This document shows positions 51,462 through 60,342 of a DNA stretch of 64,000 bases, piece by piece. How positions within the stretch are numbered: the first letter of the stretch is position 1; each line of letters begins with the position of its first letter. The DNA comes from Streptomyces sp. R302 (lineage in GTDB: Bacteria > Actinomycetota > Actinomycetes > Streptomycetales > Streptomycetaceae): assembly GCF_012927245.1 (NCBI RefSeq), contig NZ_JABBGE010000016.1, forward strand, positions 1 through 64,000. The letters are read 5' to 3'. The notes beneath the pieces were generated by a model, which saw nothing but the letters and a program-made list of their open reading frames with translations, was not told the DNA's origin and did no database searches. The translations under genes were made by a program, and so were the position numbers.

Positions 51462-54400
51462 TTACGCGCGCGGCTTCTCGCGCATCTCGTACGTCGCGAT
51501 GACGTCGTCGATCTTGATGTCGTTGTAGTTTCCGAGGTTGATACCGCCCTCGAAGCCTTCACGAATCTCGGTGACGTCGTCCTTGAAGCGGCGCAGACCG
51601 TGGATGGTGAGGTCCTCGGCGATGACCTTGCCGTCGCGGAGGAGTCGCGCCTTGGTGTTGCGCTTGACCTCGCCGGAGCGGATGAGGACACCGGCGATGT
51701 TGCCCAGCTTGGACGAGCGGAAGACCTCGCGGATCTCCGCGGTGCCGAGCTCGACCTCCTCGTACTCCGGCTTGAGGAGGCCCTTGAGCGCCGCCTCGAT
51801 CTCCTCGATCGCCTGGTAGATGACCGAGTAGTACCGGACGTCCACGCCCTCGCGCTCGGCCATCTGCGCGGCACGGCCGGCCGCACGGACGTTGTAGCCG
51901 ATGACGATGGCGTCGGAGCCCATGGCCAGGTCGATGTCCGACTCGGTGACCGCACCCACACCGCGGTGCAGGACGCGGATGTCGACCTCTTCGCCGACGT
52001 CGAGCTGGAGCAGCGAGGCTTCGAGGGCCTCGACCGCACCGGACGCGTCGCCCTTGATGATGAGGTTGAGTTCCTGGACGAGACCGGCCTTGAGCACCTT
52101 GTCGAGGTCCTCGAGGGACACCCGGCGGACGCGCTTGGCGAAGGCGGCGTTGCGCTCACGCGCGGCGCGCTTCTCGGCGATCTGACGGGCCGTACGGTCC
52201 TCGTCGACGACCAGGAGGTTGTCGCCGGCACCCGGCACGTTGGTGAGACCGAGCACCAGGACGGGAGTCGACGGGGCCGCCTCCTCGACGTTGTTGCCCT
52301 TGTCGTCGAGCATCGCCCGGACGCGGCCGTACGCGTCGCCGACCACCACGGTGTCGCCGATGCGCAGCGTTCCGCGCTGGACCAGGACCGTCGAGACGGC
52401 GCCGCGACCACGGTCGAGGTGCGACTCGATGGCGATGCCCTGCGCGTCCTGGTTCGGGTTGGCCCGCAGGTCGAGCGAGGCGTCGGCCGTGAGGATCACG
52501 GCCTCCAGCAGGGAGTCGATGTGCAGACCCTGCTTGGCGGAGATGTCGACGAACATCGTGTCGCCGCCGTACTCCTCGGCCACGAGACCGAACTCGGTCA
52601 GCTGACCGCGGACCTTGACCGGGTCCGCGCCCTCGACGTCGATCTTGTTGACCGCGACGACGATCGGGACGCCGGCGGCCTTGGCGTGGTTGAGCGCCTC
52701 GATCGTCTGCGGCATCACGCCGTCGTTGGCCGCGACCACGAGGATCGCGATGTCGGTCGACTTCGCACCACGGGCACGCATGGCGGTGAACGCCTCGTGA
52801 CCCGGGGTGTCGATGAAGGTGATGCGACGCTCTTCGCCGTTGACCTCGGTACCGACCTGGTAGGCACCGATGTGCTGGGTGATGCCACCGGCCTCGCCCG
52901 CGACGACGTTCGTCTTGCGGATCGCGTCGAGGAGTCGGGTCTTACCGTGGTCGACGTGACCCATGACGGTGACGACCGGCGGACGGGAGACCAGAGCCTC
53001 TTCGCCGCCCTCGTCCTCGCCGAACTCGATGTCGAAGGACTCGAGGAGCTCGCGGTCCTCCTCCTCCGGCGAGACGATCTGAACGGTGTAGTTCATCTCC
53101 TCGCCGAGCATCGTCAGCGTGTCGTCGGAGACGGACTGCGTGGCCGTGACCATCTCACCGAGGTTCATCATCACCGCGACGAGCGACGCCGGGTTGGCGC
53201 CGATCTTCTCGGCGAAGTCGGTGAGGGACGCACCGCGCGACAGGCGAATGGTGTCGCCGTTGCCGCGAGGCAGCATCACGCCGCCCACGGACGGGGCCTG
53301 CATGGCCTCGTACTCCTGGCGCCTCTGACGCTTCGACTTGCGACCGCGACGCGCGGGACCGCCGGGACGACCGAAGGCGCCCTGCGTGCCACCACGGCCA
53401 CCCGGGCCGCCGGGACGGCCGCCGAAGCCGCCGGGACGACCGCCGAAGCCGCCGCCACCGCCGGGACCACCCGGACGACCGCCGCCGCCACCGGGACCGC
53501 CGGGACGGCCGGCGAAGCCGCCGCCACCGCCGCCGGGACCGGCCGGACGACCAGCGAAGCCGGGACGACCGCCGCCACCACCGGCACCGCCGGGACGACC
53601 GCCGGGGCCACCGGGGCCACGACCGCCGGGGCCGGGACGCGGGCCGGCAGCGGGACGCTGCGGCATCATGCCCGGGTTCGGACGGTTACCGCCGGGCGCG
53701 CCGCCCGGACGGGGAGCCTGCGGACGCGGCATGCCACCGGGGGTGGGACGAGCGCCGCCGCCCTGGCCCTGCGGGCGCGGGGCGCCGCCGGGGCCGCCCT
53801 GCGGACGCGGGGCGCCCGGAGCGCCACCGGGGCCGCCGGGACGCGGGGCACCGCCACCGGGACGGGGCGTCTGCGGACGCGCCATGCCGGTGGAGCCGCC
53901 GGAGGTGAAGGGGTTGTTGCCCGGACGCGGGCCCGACGGACGCGGGGCGCCCGGACGCGGGGCCTGCTGGCCGGGACGGGGGGCCTGCTGACCACCCGGG
54001 CGCGGCGCGCCCTGGCCCGGACGGGCACCGGCCGGACGCTGGCCGGAGGGGGCACCACCGGGGCGCTGACCACCAGCGGCCGGAGCGGCCGGAGCCGCCG
54101 GAGGCGCGGTGAACTCCGGGTTCGTCGGAGCCGGGGCGGCGGGCGCCGGCTTGGGCGCGGGAGCCGCGGGCTTCGGACCCGGGGTCGGACGCGGGCCGGA
54201 GGCGGCCGGCGTCACGGGCTTCTCGGCCGCCGCGGGCTTGGGCGCCGGGGTGGGCGCGCCAGGCTTCGGGGCGGCGGGACGTGCGGCTGCGGGCGCCGAA
54301 GGCGCCGGCGCGGCCGGCTTGGGGGCGGGCGCCGCCTTGCGGGGCGCTCCGGGCTTGGCAGCGGTCTTGCCGGCGGAACCGCCGGGACCCTGCAAAGCGT

Positions 54401-54542
54401 CAGTCAACTTGCGCACGACCGGCGCCTCGATCGTCGAGGACGCCGAACGGACGAATTCACCGAGTTCCTGGAGCTTGGCCATGACGACCTTGCTCTCCAC
54501 ACCGAACTCCTTGGCGAGTTCGTATACCCGGACCTTAGCCAC
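51462..54542 (-). CDS. infB: Translation initiation factor IF-2
   Basis: A 1026-aa IF-2 GTPase that places initiator tRNA on the small subunit. N-terminal IF2_N helices (VRVYELAKEFGVESK), then a large Gly/Pro/Arg-rich low-complexity region (about residues 50-400, many GGRPG/PGGPGG units). A second IF2_N element is followed by the GTPase domain with G1 GHVDHGKT (about 528-535) and DTPGHEAFT. Domains II-IV (to ILADLTIHGLRR) are complete. GTG at 54542 follows AAAGGAGCGAT. The long disordered segment is characteristic of actinobacterial IF-2. Confidence 0.96.
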   Translation of the reverse strand: MAKVRVYELAKEFGVESKVVMAKLQELGEFVRSASSTIEAPVVRKLTDALQGPGGSAGKTAAKPGAPRKAAPAPKPAAPAPSAPAAARPAAPKPGAPTPAPKPAAAEKPVTPAASGPRPTPGPKPAAPAPKPAPAAPAPTNPEFTAPPAAPAAPAAGGQRPGGAPSGQRPAGARPGQGAPRPGGQQAPRPGQQAPRPGAPRPSGPRPGNNPFTSGGSTGMARPQTPRPGGGAPRPGGPGGAPGAPRPQGGPGGAPRPQGQGGGARPTPGGMPRPQAPRPGGAPGGNRPNPGMMPQRPAAGPRPGPGGRGPGGPGGRPGGAGGGGGRPGFAGRPAGPGGGGGGFAGRPGGPGGGGGRPGGPGGGGGFGGRPGGFGGRPGGPGGRGGTQGAFGRPGGPARRGRKSKRQRRQEYEAMQAPSVGGVMLPRGNGDTIRLSRGASLTDFAEKIGANPASLVAVMMNLGEMVTATQSVSDDTLTMLGEEMNYTVQIVSPEEEDRELLESFDIEFGEDEGGEEALVSRPPVVTVMGHVDHGKTRLLDAIRKTNVVAGEAGGITQHIGAYQVGTEVNGEERRITFIDTPGHEAFTAMRARGAKSTDIAILVVAANDGVMPQTIEALNHAKAAGVPIVVAVNKIDVEGADPVKVRGQLTEFGLVAEEYGGDTMFVDISAKQGLHIDSLLEAVILTADASLDLRANPNQDAQGIAIESHLDRGRGAVSTVLVQRGTLRIGDTVVVGDAYGRVRAMLDDKGNNVEEAAPSTPVLVLGLTNVPGAGDNLLVVDEDRTARQIAEKRAARERNAAFAKRVRRVSLEDLDKVLKAGLVQELNLIIKGDASGAVEALEASLLQLDVGEEVDIRVLHRGVGAVTESDIDLAMGSDAIVIGYNVRAAGRAAQMAEREGVDVRYYSVIYQAIEEIEAALKGLLKPEYEEVELGTAEIREVFRSSKLGNIAGVLIRSGEVKRNTKARLLRDGKVIAEDLTIHGLRRFKDDVTEIREGFEGGINLGNYNDIKIDDVIATYEMREKPRA

Positions 54543-54691
54543 ATCGCTCCTTTGTAGGTCCGGTTACCGCCGGACCGTCGCTACTTCATGGGCGTACTCA
54601 TCGCGTACTCATCGAGTGCTCATCGCAATCTCGACCTACTTCCGACTCGCGAGGTACCTGACCGCACGGTGTTCCGTGCCGTACTTCCTGT

Positions 54692-54982
54692 TCACTGCGG
54701 TGCCGCCTGCGCGGCCTGCTCGATGTGCTCCCGCAGGGCCGCCGTGTCGAGCGGGCCCGGGACCTTGAAGGCCCTCGGGAACGCCCGGCGGCGGACCGCG
54801 AGGTCGAGACAGTGCAAGACGGGGTGCACGTACGCACCCCGGCCGGGCAGCGTACCGCGACGATCGGGGACGCACTCGCCCTTATCCATCACGGTCCGCA
54901 GCAGTTCGCTCTTGGCCGCTCGCTCCCGGCATCCCACACAGGTTCGCTCAGGGCACGCGCGGGCATGCGTCCGGCCAGACAC
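54692..54982 (-). CDS. ylxR: YlxR family RNA-binding protein (DUF448)
   Basis: A 96-aa YlxR-type protein. RTCVGCRERAAKSELLR near the start and GRGAYVHPVLHCL in the middle hold the family's cysteine/charged surface. Such proteins are nucleic-acid binding and located between nusA and infB, as here. GTG at 54982. In other bacteria YlxR acts as a transcriptional regulator or RNase P modulator. A 149-base gap separates it from infB. Confidence 0.92.
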   Translation of the reverse strand: MSGRTHARACPERTCVGCRERAAKSELLRTVMDKGECVPDRRGTLPGRGAYVHPVLHCLDLAVRRRAFPRAFKVPGPLDTAALREHIEQAAQAAPQ

Positions 54983-55076
54983 GATTAAGTCTACCTCCCC
55001 GTACCGACCTCACCCGTTTGGGGCAAAAATCGAACAGCTGTTGGCCAAAAACGGCCTTGGGCTTGCGGCGGACCGC

Positions 55077-56072
55077 TCAGCCCTCCTCGCCCTGCGTCTC
55101 GGTGTCCGGACGGATGTCGATCCGCCAGCCGGTGAGGCGCGCGGCGAGGCGGGCGTTCTGCCCCTCCTTGCCGATGGCCAGGGAGAGCTGGTAGTCGGGG
55201 ACCGTCACCCGGGCGGACCGGGCGGCGGCGTCGACGACCTCGACCTTGGAGACCCGGGCCGGGGAGAGCGCGTTCGCCACCATCTCGGCCGGGTCGTCCG
55301 ACCAGTCGACGATGTCGATCTTCTCGCCCAGCAGCTCGGCCATCACGTTCCGCACCCGGCTGCCCATCGGGCCGATGCAGGCGCCCTTGGCGTTCAGGCC
55401 CGAACGGGTGGAACGGACCGCGATCTTGGTGCGGTGACCCGCCTCACGCGCGATGGCGGAGATCTCGACGGAACCGTCGGCGATCTCCGGGACCTCCAGG
55501 GCGAAGAGCTTCTTCACCAGGTTGGGGTGGGTGCGCGAGAGCGTCACGGACGGACCGCGGACGCCCTTGGCGACCCGGACCACGTACGTGCGCAGCCGCA
55601 GGCCGTGCGTGTAGTCCTCGCCCGGCACCTGCTCCTGCACCGGCAGGATGGCCTCCAGCTTGTCGTCCAGCTTGACGAGGACGTTCTTCGGGTCCTTGCC
55701 CTGCTGCACCACACCGGCGACGACATCGCCCTCGCGGCGGGCGTACTCGCCGAAGGTGACGTCGTTCTCGGCGTCGCGCAGCCGCTGCTGGATGACCTGG
55801 CGGGCGGTGCTCGCCGCGATGCGGCCGAAGTCCGACGGGGTGTCGTCGAACTCCTTGGGCTCCTGCCCCTCCTCCAGGTCGGCCGGGTCCTCCTCGGCCC
55901 ACACCGTCACGTGCCCGGTGTGCCGGTCCAGCTCCACGCGCGCGTGGCGGCGGGCGGACGGCGTGCGGTGGTACGCGATGAGGAGGGCCGACTCGATCGC
56001 CTCGACCAGCATCTCGAAGGAGATTTCCTTCTCCTGTGCCAAGCCCTTCAGGAGCTTCACGTCGATGTCCAC
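55077..56072 (-). CDS. nusA: Transcription termination/antitermination factor NusA
   Basis: A 331-aa NusA, including the N-terminal RNA-polymerase-binding domain (KGLAQEKEISFEMLVEAIESALLIAYHR), S1 domain, and two KH domains (NAKGACIGPMGSRVRNVMAEL; SLAIGKEGQNARLAARLTGWRIDI). The acidic C-terminal repeats of the E. coli protein are absent, as in other actinobacteria. The GTG start at 56072 is two bases downstream of the rimP stop. It is the second gene of the translation operon. Confidence 0.95.
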   Translation of the reverse strand: MDIDVKLLKGLAQEKEISFEMLVEAIESALLIAYHRTPSARRHARVELDRHTGHVTVWAEEDPADLEEGQEPKEFDDTPSDFGRIAASTARQVIQQRLRDAENDVTFGEYARREGDVVAGVVQQGKDPKNVLVKLDDKLEAILPVQEQVPGEDYTHGLRLRTYVVRVAKGVRGPSVTLSRTHPNLVKKLFALEVPEIADGSVEISAIAREAGHRTKIAVRSTRSGLNAKGACIGPMGSRVRNVMAELLGEKIDIVDWSDDPAEMVANALSPARVSKVEVVDAAARSARVTVPDYQLSLAIGKEGQNARLAARLTGWRIDIRPDTETQGEEG

Positions 56073-56074
56073 GG

Positions 56075-56572
56075 CTACGCCTCCTCTTCCTTCTTGTCCT
56101 TGCGGTTGAACTCGATCTCGACACGCGCCTTCGCGATCTCGGCGAACTCCACGCGGCGGGCGGTGGCCTTGCGGCCCTTCACGCCCGGGACCTCGGTGTC
56201 GATGCCGTCCTCGTCCACGGCCACGATGCGGGTGACCAGGTCCCCGCCCTCGGTGAGCTGGAGCTTCACGAGACGGCCGGTGGCCCGGACGTAGTGGCGG
56301 TGCTCGGAGAGCGGACGGTCGGCACCCGGGGAGCTGACCTCCAGGACGTACTCGCCGTCGCCCATGGCGTCGGTCTCGTCCAGCTTCGCGGAGATGGCGC
56401 GGCTCAGTTCCGCGCAGGCGTCCAGCTCGACGCCCTCGTCCGAGTCGACGACGATCCTCAGCAGTCCGCGGCGGCCGGCCCGGGAGACCTCGATCTCCTC
56501 CAGATCCAGGTGCTCCGCGCGGACGAGCGGCTCAATGAGTCCGCGCAGCCTGTCGCTCTGGGTGGTGCTCAT
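56075..56572 (-). CDS. rimP: Ribosome maturation factor RimP
   Basis: A 165-aa protein that assists 30S assembly. The N-terminal alpha/beta domain (RLRGLIEPLVRAEHLDLEEIEVSRAGRR) is followed by a C-terminal SH3-like domain (RATGRLVKLQL...). The typical EYVLEVSSPGADRPL block is intact. The ATG at 56572 has GAGGAG eight bases upstream; a longer open frame upstream is spurious. It is the first gene of the operon, divergent from the lipoprotein gene across 191 bases. Confidence 0.95.
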   Translation of the reverse strand: MSTTQSDRLRGLIEPLVRAEHLDLEEIEVSRAGRRGLLRIVVDSDEGVELDACAELSRAISAKLDETDAMGDGEYVLEVSSPGADRPLSEHRHYVRATGRLVKLQLTEGGDLVTRIVAVDEDGIDTEVPGVKGRKATARRVEFAEIAKARVEIEFNRKDKKEEEA

Positions 56573-56763
56573 CCGGGTGACTCCTCGGCCGCGTGTGCTG
56601 TTGTGGGTGCGTCGCTCGTCGCTGCTTCTCGCTGCGTGTCGGATCAAGGGTATCCGGTCCCGGAGGGTGTTGCCGTCCACCGCACGGGGCCCCACGGGTA
56701 CGCTCGCCTGCGGTGATCTTCGACGGGCGGCCGGGAGGGGTCCGGAATGCTGAGGGAGAGAGC

Positions 56764-57348
56764 GTGACGACGACGGGCAGACGCGCCCTGCTCGTGGCGG
56801 GGGCCTCGGCCGCCGCGGCGGCCCTGACCGGATGCACGTCCGAGGAGGCGGGGCCGCGCCGGCCGAGCGCCGCGGAGGAGGCGGCGGCCCGCGAGGCCGA
56901 ACGGGTGGCCCGCGCCGAGGCGGCCCTCCGCCGCCGCGCGGTGACCGCCTCGCGGACCCTCCTCGCCCGCTACGACGCCGCCCTCGCCGCCCATCCCGCG
57001 CTCCACGCGCGCGTGGCCCCGCTCCGCGCCTCCGCCGCGGCCCACGCGACGGCCCTGGGCGAACGCGACCGCCCCACCGCCGGTACGGACACGCCACCCC
57101 CCGGCAGCACCCCGGGTACGGGCGCCGCCTCCGCGAGCCCGGAGGCCGGTACGGGCCCCGCCGGGAAGGCCGTGCCCTCCGACCCCGGGGCCGCGCTGCG
57201 GGAGCTGGCCGCCGCCGCGCGGGCCGCCTCCGACGCGTACACCGCCGAGCTGCTCGCGGCGCCGCCCGAGTACGCCCGGCTGCTCGCCTCCGTGGCCGCC
57301 GCCGGCGCCGCCCACGCCTACCTCCTCACCGAAGGAGCCCGCGCATGA
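56764..57348 (+). CDS. Twin-arginine-type lipoprotein, unknown function
   Basis: A 194-aa protein with a signal peptide GRRALLVAGA and lipobox LTGC (Cys24); the RR pair suggests Tat-dependent export. The mature region is Ala/Arg-rich and helical, with a Pro/Gly-rich linker (TPPPGSTPGTGAAS). The helices (ALRELAAAARAASDAYTAELLAAPPEYARLLASVAAA) resemble a ferritin-like or four-helix bundle. GTG at 56764 has GGGAGAGAGC before it. It overlaps the next gene (ATGA), so the two are likely to function together. Confidence 0.8.
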   Translation: MTTTGRRALLVAGASAAAAALTGCTSEEAGPRRPSAAEEAAAREAERVARAEAALRRRAVTASRTLLARYDAALAAHPALHARVAPLRASAAAHATALGERDRPTAGTDTPPPGSTPGTGAASASPEAGTGPAGKAVPSDPGAALRELAAAARAASDAYTAELLAAPPEYARLLASVAAAGAAHAYLLTEGARA

Positions 57349-57764
57349 GCGACCTCTTCCGGGCGGCCCAGGCCGCCCTCGCCGCCGAGCACGCCGCCGT
57401 GTACGGCTACGGGGTCGTCGGCGCCCGGGTCGCCGAGGAGCGCCGGGCCGAGGCGACCGCCGACTACGAGGCGCACCGGGCCCGCCGGGACGCGCTGCGC
57501 CGCACCGTCCGCGACCTCGGCGGCACGCCGGTCGCCGCGGCCGCCGCGTACGAGCTGCCGTTCCGGGTGGCCGACCCGGCCGGTGCGGAGCGGCTCGCGG
57601 CCGTCCTGGAGGACCGGGTGGCCGGGGTCTACTCCGACCTGGTGCGGGCCGGCGAAGGCGCCGTGCGCCGCGAGGCCGCCGCCGCGCTCCGGGAGGCGGC
57701 CGTCCGCGCGGTGCGGTGGCGCGGCGGCGACGTAACCTTTCCTGGGCTCGCCGAGCGGGTGTGA
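57345..57764 (+). CDS. Ferritin-like domain protein (DUF4439)
   Basis: A 139-aa four-helix protein of the DUF4439 ferritin-like family. QAALAAEHAAVYGYGVVGARV holds the Glu/His pattern of the first helix and RAEATADYEAHRARRDALRR the second. It overlaps the upstream lipoprotein gene by ATGA. The function in Streptomyces is not established. A PCR-type paralogous pair with the lipoprotein is plausible because both have similar helical composition. Confidence 0.85.
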   Translation: MSDLFRAAQAALAAEHAAVYGYGVVGARVAEERRAEATADYEAHRARRDALRRTVRDLGGTPVAAAAAYELPFRVADPAGAERLAAVLEDRVAGVYSDLVRAGEGAVRREAAAALREAAVRAVRWRGGDVTFPGLAERV

Positions 57765-57821
57765 GTCCGGCCCCCACCAGCTCTGATCGCCCCGCCCAAG
57801 GAGAAGGAACAAGGCACGCAC

Positions 57822-58721
57822 ATGGGTTTCGAAGCGCCCCGGCGACTGGTCACGGCGCTCCCCGGGAAGTACGGCGAGGCCGCCGCGGCCGAGTGGCTCG
57901 GGCGGCTCCCCGGCCTCGCCGCGCGGCTCCCCGAGGAGGCCGGGCTGACCGTCGAGCGGGTGGTCGCCCCCGGCGGCCGCGGCAGCCTGGTGCTGCTCGT
58001 CCGCGAGGCCGACGGCACGCCCGCCGCGCTGAAGATCGCGCCGCCGTTCACCCGGCCGGACCTGGAGCGGGACGCCCTCGCGCACTGGAACGGCTGGGGC
58101 GCTGTCCAGCTCCGCGCCGAGGCGCCGGAGGACGCCCTCGTCCTCGAACGGCTGCACCCGGAGGTGTCGCTGCGCTCGCTGCCGGAGGCCAAGGCGCTCC
58201 TGGAGGCCGCCGGGACCGTACGGAAGCTGTGGGTCGAGCCGCCGGCCGGGCACGGCTTCGAGCCGCTGGCCGAGCGGACCGCCCGGCAGGCGGAGGCGAT
58301 GCGGCCGTACGGCTCCGACGACACCGCCGGCGGGCTCGTCACGTCGGCGCTCGCCGCCCGCGAGGAGCTGCTCGCCGGGGCCGCGGAGGAGGTGCTGCTG
58401 CACGGGGACTTCCGGCAGGGCAAGGTCCTCGCCGGCGACCGGGCACCCTGGCTCGCCATCGGCCCCGACCCGCTCGTCGGCGAGCGCGCCTACGACCTGG
58501 CGCGGCTGGTCCGCGACCGGGTGGAGGACCTGGTGGCCGCCTCGGCCGGCGCGCCGGCCGCGCGGCGGCGGGTGAACAAGCTGGCCGACTCGCTCGACGT
58601 GGACCGGGAGCGGCTGCGCGGCTGGACGCTCTTCCGGGCCGTCGAGTCCGGCACGCGGGCGCTGACCGCGGGGCGGCGGCAGGAGGCCGAATGGCTCCTG
58701 GAGTTCGCCGGCTGGCTCTGA
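57822..58721 (+). CDS. APH(6)-like phosphotransferase family protein with degenerate active site
   Basis: A 299-aa protein with the fold of aminoglycoside 6-phosphotransferases. ATP lysine K71 (AALKIAPP) is kept and LLHGDFRQGK (H194-G195-D196) holds the catalytic Asp. The metal-binding Asn of the HGDxxxxN motif is K201, and the second Asp of the AIDPKP motif is Gly (AIGPDP, G214). The RAYDLARLVRDR helix is normal. Two of the three magnesium/catalytic residues are therefore altered, and antibiotic phosphorylation is doubtful. The gene is preceded by AAGGAGAAGG. It is likely a housekeeping paralogue, not a resistance gene. Confidence 0.85.
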   Translation: MGFEAPRRLVTALPGKYGEAAAAEWLGRLPGLAARLPEEAGLTVERVVAPGGRGSLVLLVREADGTPAALKIAPPFTRPDLERDALAHWNGWGAVQLRAEAPEDALVLERLHPEVSLRSLPEAKALLEAAGTVRKLWVEPPAGHGFEPLAERTARQAEAMRPYGSDDTAGGLVTSALAAREELLAGAAEEVLLHGDFRQGKVLAGDRAPWLAIGPDPLVGERAYDLARLVRDRVEDLVAASAGAPAARRRVNKLADSLDVDRERLRGWTLFRAVESGTRALTAGRRQEAEWLLEFAGWL

Positions 58722-58799
58722 GGTTCCCGGGCCGGCTCCGCGTTCGCGGCCCCCGAGAAGGGGAATACCCTTTTTGTAACCCTTTCTCAGGGGGCCGAG

Positions 58800-59699
58800 A
58801 TGCTCGATGAACTCCTGATGGCCGCAGCGGCGACGGGGACGGCCGCCGTCGCGTACGTCGGTGCGGCGGCCCGCGTGGTGAAGCAGTACGAGCGGGGCGT
58901 CGTCTTCCGCTTCGGCCGGCTGCGCGGCCAGGTGCGGACGCCCGGCTTCACGATGATCGTCCCGGCGGTGGACCGGCTCCACAAGGTCAACATGCAGATC
59001 GTCACGATGCCGGTGCCCGCGCAGGAGGGCATCACCCGGGACAACGTGACGGTCCGGGTCGACGCGGTCGTCTACTTCAAGGTGGTGGACGCGGCGGAGG
59101 CGCTGGTGCGGGTCGAGGACTACAAGTTCGCGGTCTCGCAGATGGCGCAGACCTCGCTGCGGTCGATCATCGGCAAGAGCGACCTCGACGACCTGCTGTC
59201 CAACCGCGAGAAGCTCAACCAGGGCCTGGAGCTGATGATCGACTCCCCCGCGATCGGGTGGGGCGTGCAGATCGACCGCGTCGAGATCAAGGACGTGTCG
59301 CTGCCGGAGACCATGAAGCGCTCCATGGCCCGCCAGGCGGAGGCGGACCGGGAGCGCCGCGCCCGCCTGATCAACGCGGACGCGGAACTCCAGGCCTCGA
59401 AGAAGCTGGCGGAGGCGGCCCACCAGATGGCCGAGGCCCCCTCGGCCCTCCAGCTCCGCCTCCTCCAGACGGTCATGGCCGTCGCGGCCGAGAAGAACTC
59501 GACCCTGGTCCTGCCGATCCCGGTGGAGCTCCTGCGCTTCCTGGAGCGCGCGACCCCGGAATCCGCGCAGGCTCCCGCCCAGTCGGCGGCACCCCCCGCG
59601 CCGCCGGTCACGGCCGCGCCTCCCCCCGAGCCCCTCGCCCCCATCGAGGACCTCACGGGACCCTCGGTGGACCCGGCCCCCCGGGACCGGGCCGCCTGA
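58800..59699 (+). CDS. SPFH/band-7 domain protein (slipin-like)
   Basis: A 299-aa slipin/stomatin-like protein. A short N-terminal membrane segment is followed by the band-7 domain (QYERGVVFRFGRLRG; VRVDAVVYFKVVDAAEALVRVEDY) and a coiled-coil region (RQAEADRERRARLINADAELQASKK). A Pro/Ala-rich tail comes at the end. It would oligomerise at the membrane and affect lipid domains or proteases. Its gene follows the APH-like gene by 78 bases. Confidence 0.92.
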   Translation: MLDELLMAAAATGTAAVAYVGAAARVVKQYERGVVFRFGRLRGQVRTPGFTMIVPAVDRLHKVNMQIVTMPVPAQEGITRDNVTVRVDAVVYFKVVDAAEALVRVEDYKFAVSQMAQTSLRSIIGKSDLDDLLSNREKLNQGLELMIDSPAIGWGVQIDRVEIKDVSLPETMKRSMARQAEADRERRARLINADAELQASKKLAEAAHQMAEAPSALQLRLLQTVMAVAAEKNSTLVLPIPVELLRFLERATPESAQAPAQSAAPPAPPVTAAPPPEPLAPIEDLTGPSVDPAPRDRAA

Positions 59700-59723
59700 C
59701 CGTCGGATCAGCGCCTCGGCGGG

Positions 59724-60212
59724 TCAGCGCATCGACTGGATCCAGCGCCAGCCGCCCTCGCCGATCGTCACGGGCGCACCGAAACCGGTGCCCGTGGCGT
59801 TGCCCGGCAGGAACCGCAGGTCCCCGGTGCCGGTCCCGCTCGGCGCGGTGGTGAGCAGCAGGTCGGCGCGGCCGTCGCCGTCGGCGTCCCCCACGGTGCC
59901 GGACAGCGGGTACGCGGCGATGCCGGCGGTGCCGATGGCGGTGGGCGCGGGAAGCGCCGCGGCTCCGGCGGACAGGAACTGCAGGAACCGGCCGTCGGCG
60001 ACGCGGGCCCACAGGTCGGCGCGGCCGTCGCCGTTCACGTCGCCCGGCGCGAGGATCTCGGGCGTCGCCGCGGGTGCCCATTCCTGACCGCCCAGGACGA
60101 CGGCGCTCCGCGGCAGGGTCGGGTTGACGCCCACGCTGCCCCGGTGCAGGTAGAGGCCGTTGACGCTGCGCCCCACCACATCGGGCTGCCCGTCGCCGTT
60201 GACGTCGCCCAC
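59724..60212 (-). pseudogene. FG-GAP/VCBS repeat protein, 5'-truncated remnant
   Basis: The frame has three FG-GAP/VCBS units: GDVNGDGQPDVVGR, GDVNGDGRADLWAR and GDADGDGRADLLLT, as in C-terminal parts of secreted Streptomyces proteins. The homologous frame continues upstream to about 60270 (SRPTGWAHAQVLAV) without a start codon or signal peptide, and ends at the hairpin after proS. The only start is the GTG at 60212, inside a repeat. This is most likely the tail of a larger secreted protein whose N-terminal part was deleted. Confidence 0.65.
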
Positions 60213-60269
60213 GGCCAGGACCTGGGCGTGGGCCCAGCCGGTGGGACGGGAATATGCACGTGCCCCACC

Positions 60270-60299
60270 CTCACTCGAAAGATCAAACAGACGAGTGAG
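60270..60299 (-). terminator. Hairpin after proS
   Basis: An 8-bp perfect stem (60270-60277 with 60292-60299) with a 14-base AT-rich loop, 43 bases past the proS stop. It is an unusually AT-rich segment in this region and the point where the FG-GAP remnant begins. Confidence 0.5.
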
Positions 60300-60342
60300 C
60301 GTAGGGCATGCGCACGGTCGGAGCGGCGGGAGGGCCCGGGCG

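Noticed and set aside
53330..54380. Dense GGRPG repeats as a separate repetitive element
   Set aside because: They encode the normal low-complexity N-terminal region of actinobacterial IF-2.
57822..58721. Aminoglycoside resistance gene
   Set aside because: Two catalytic/metal residues are changed and the gene lies in a conserved chromosomal region.
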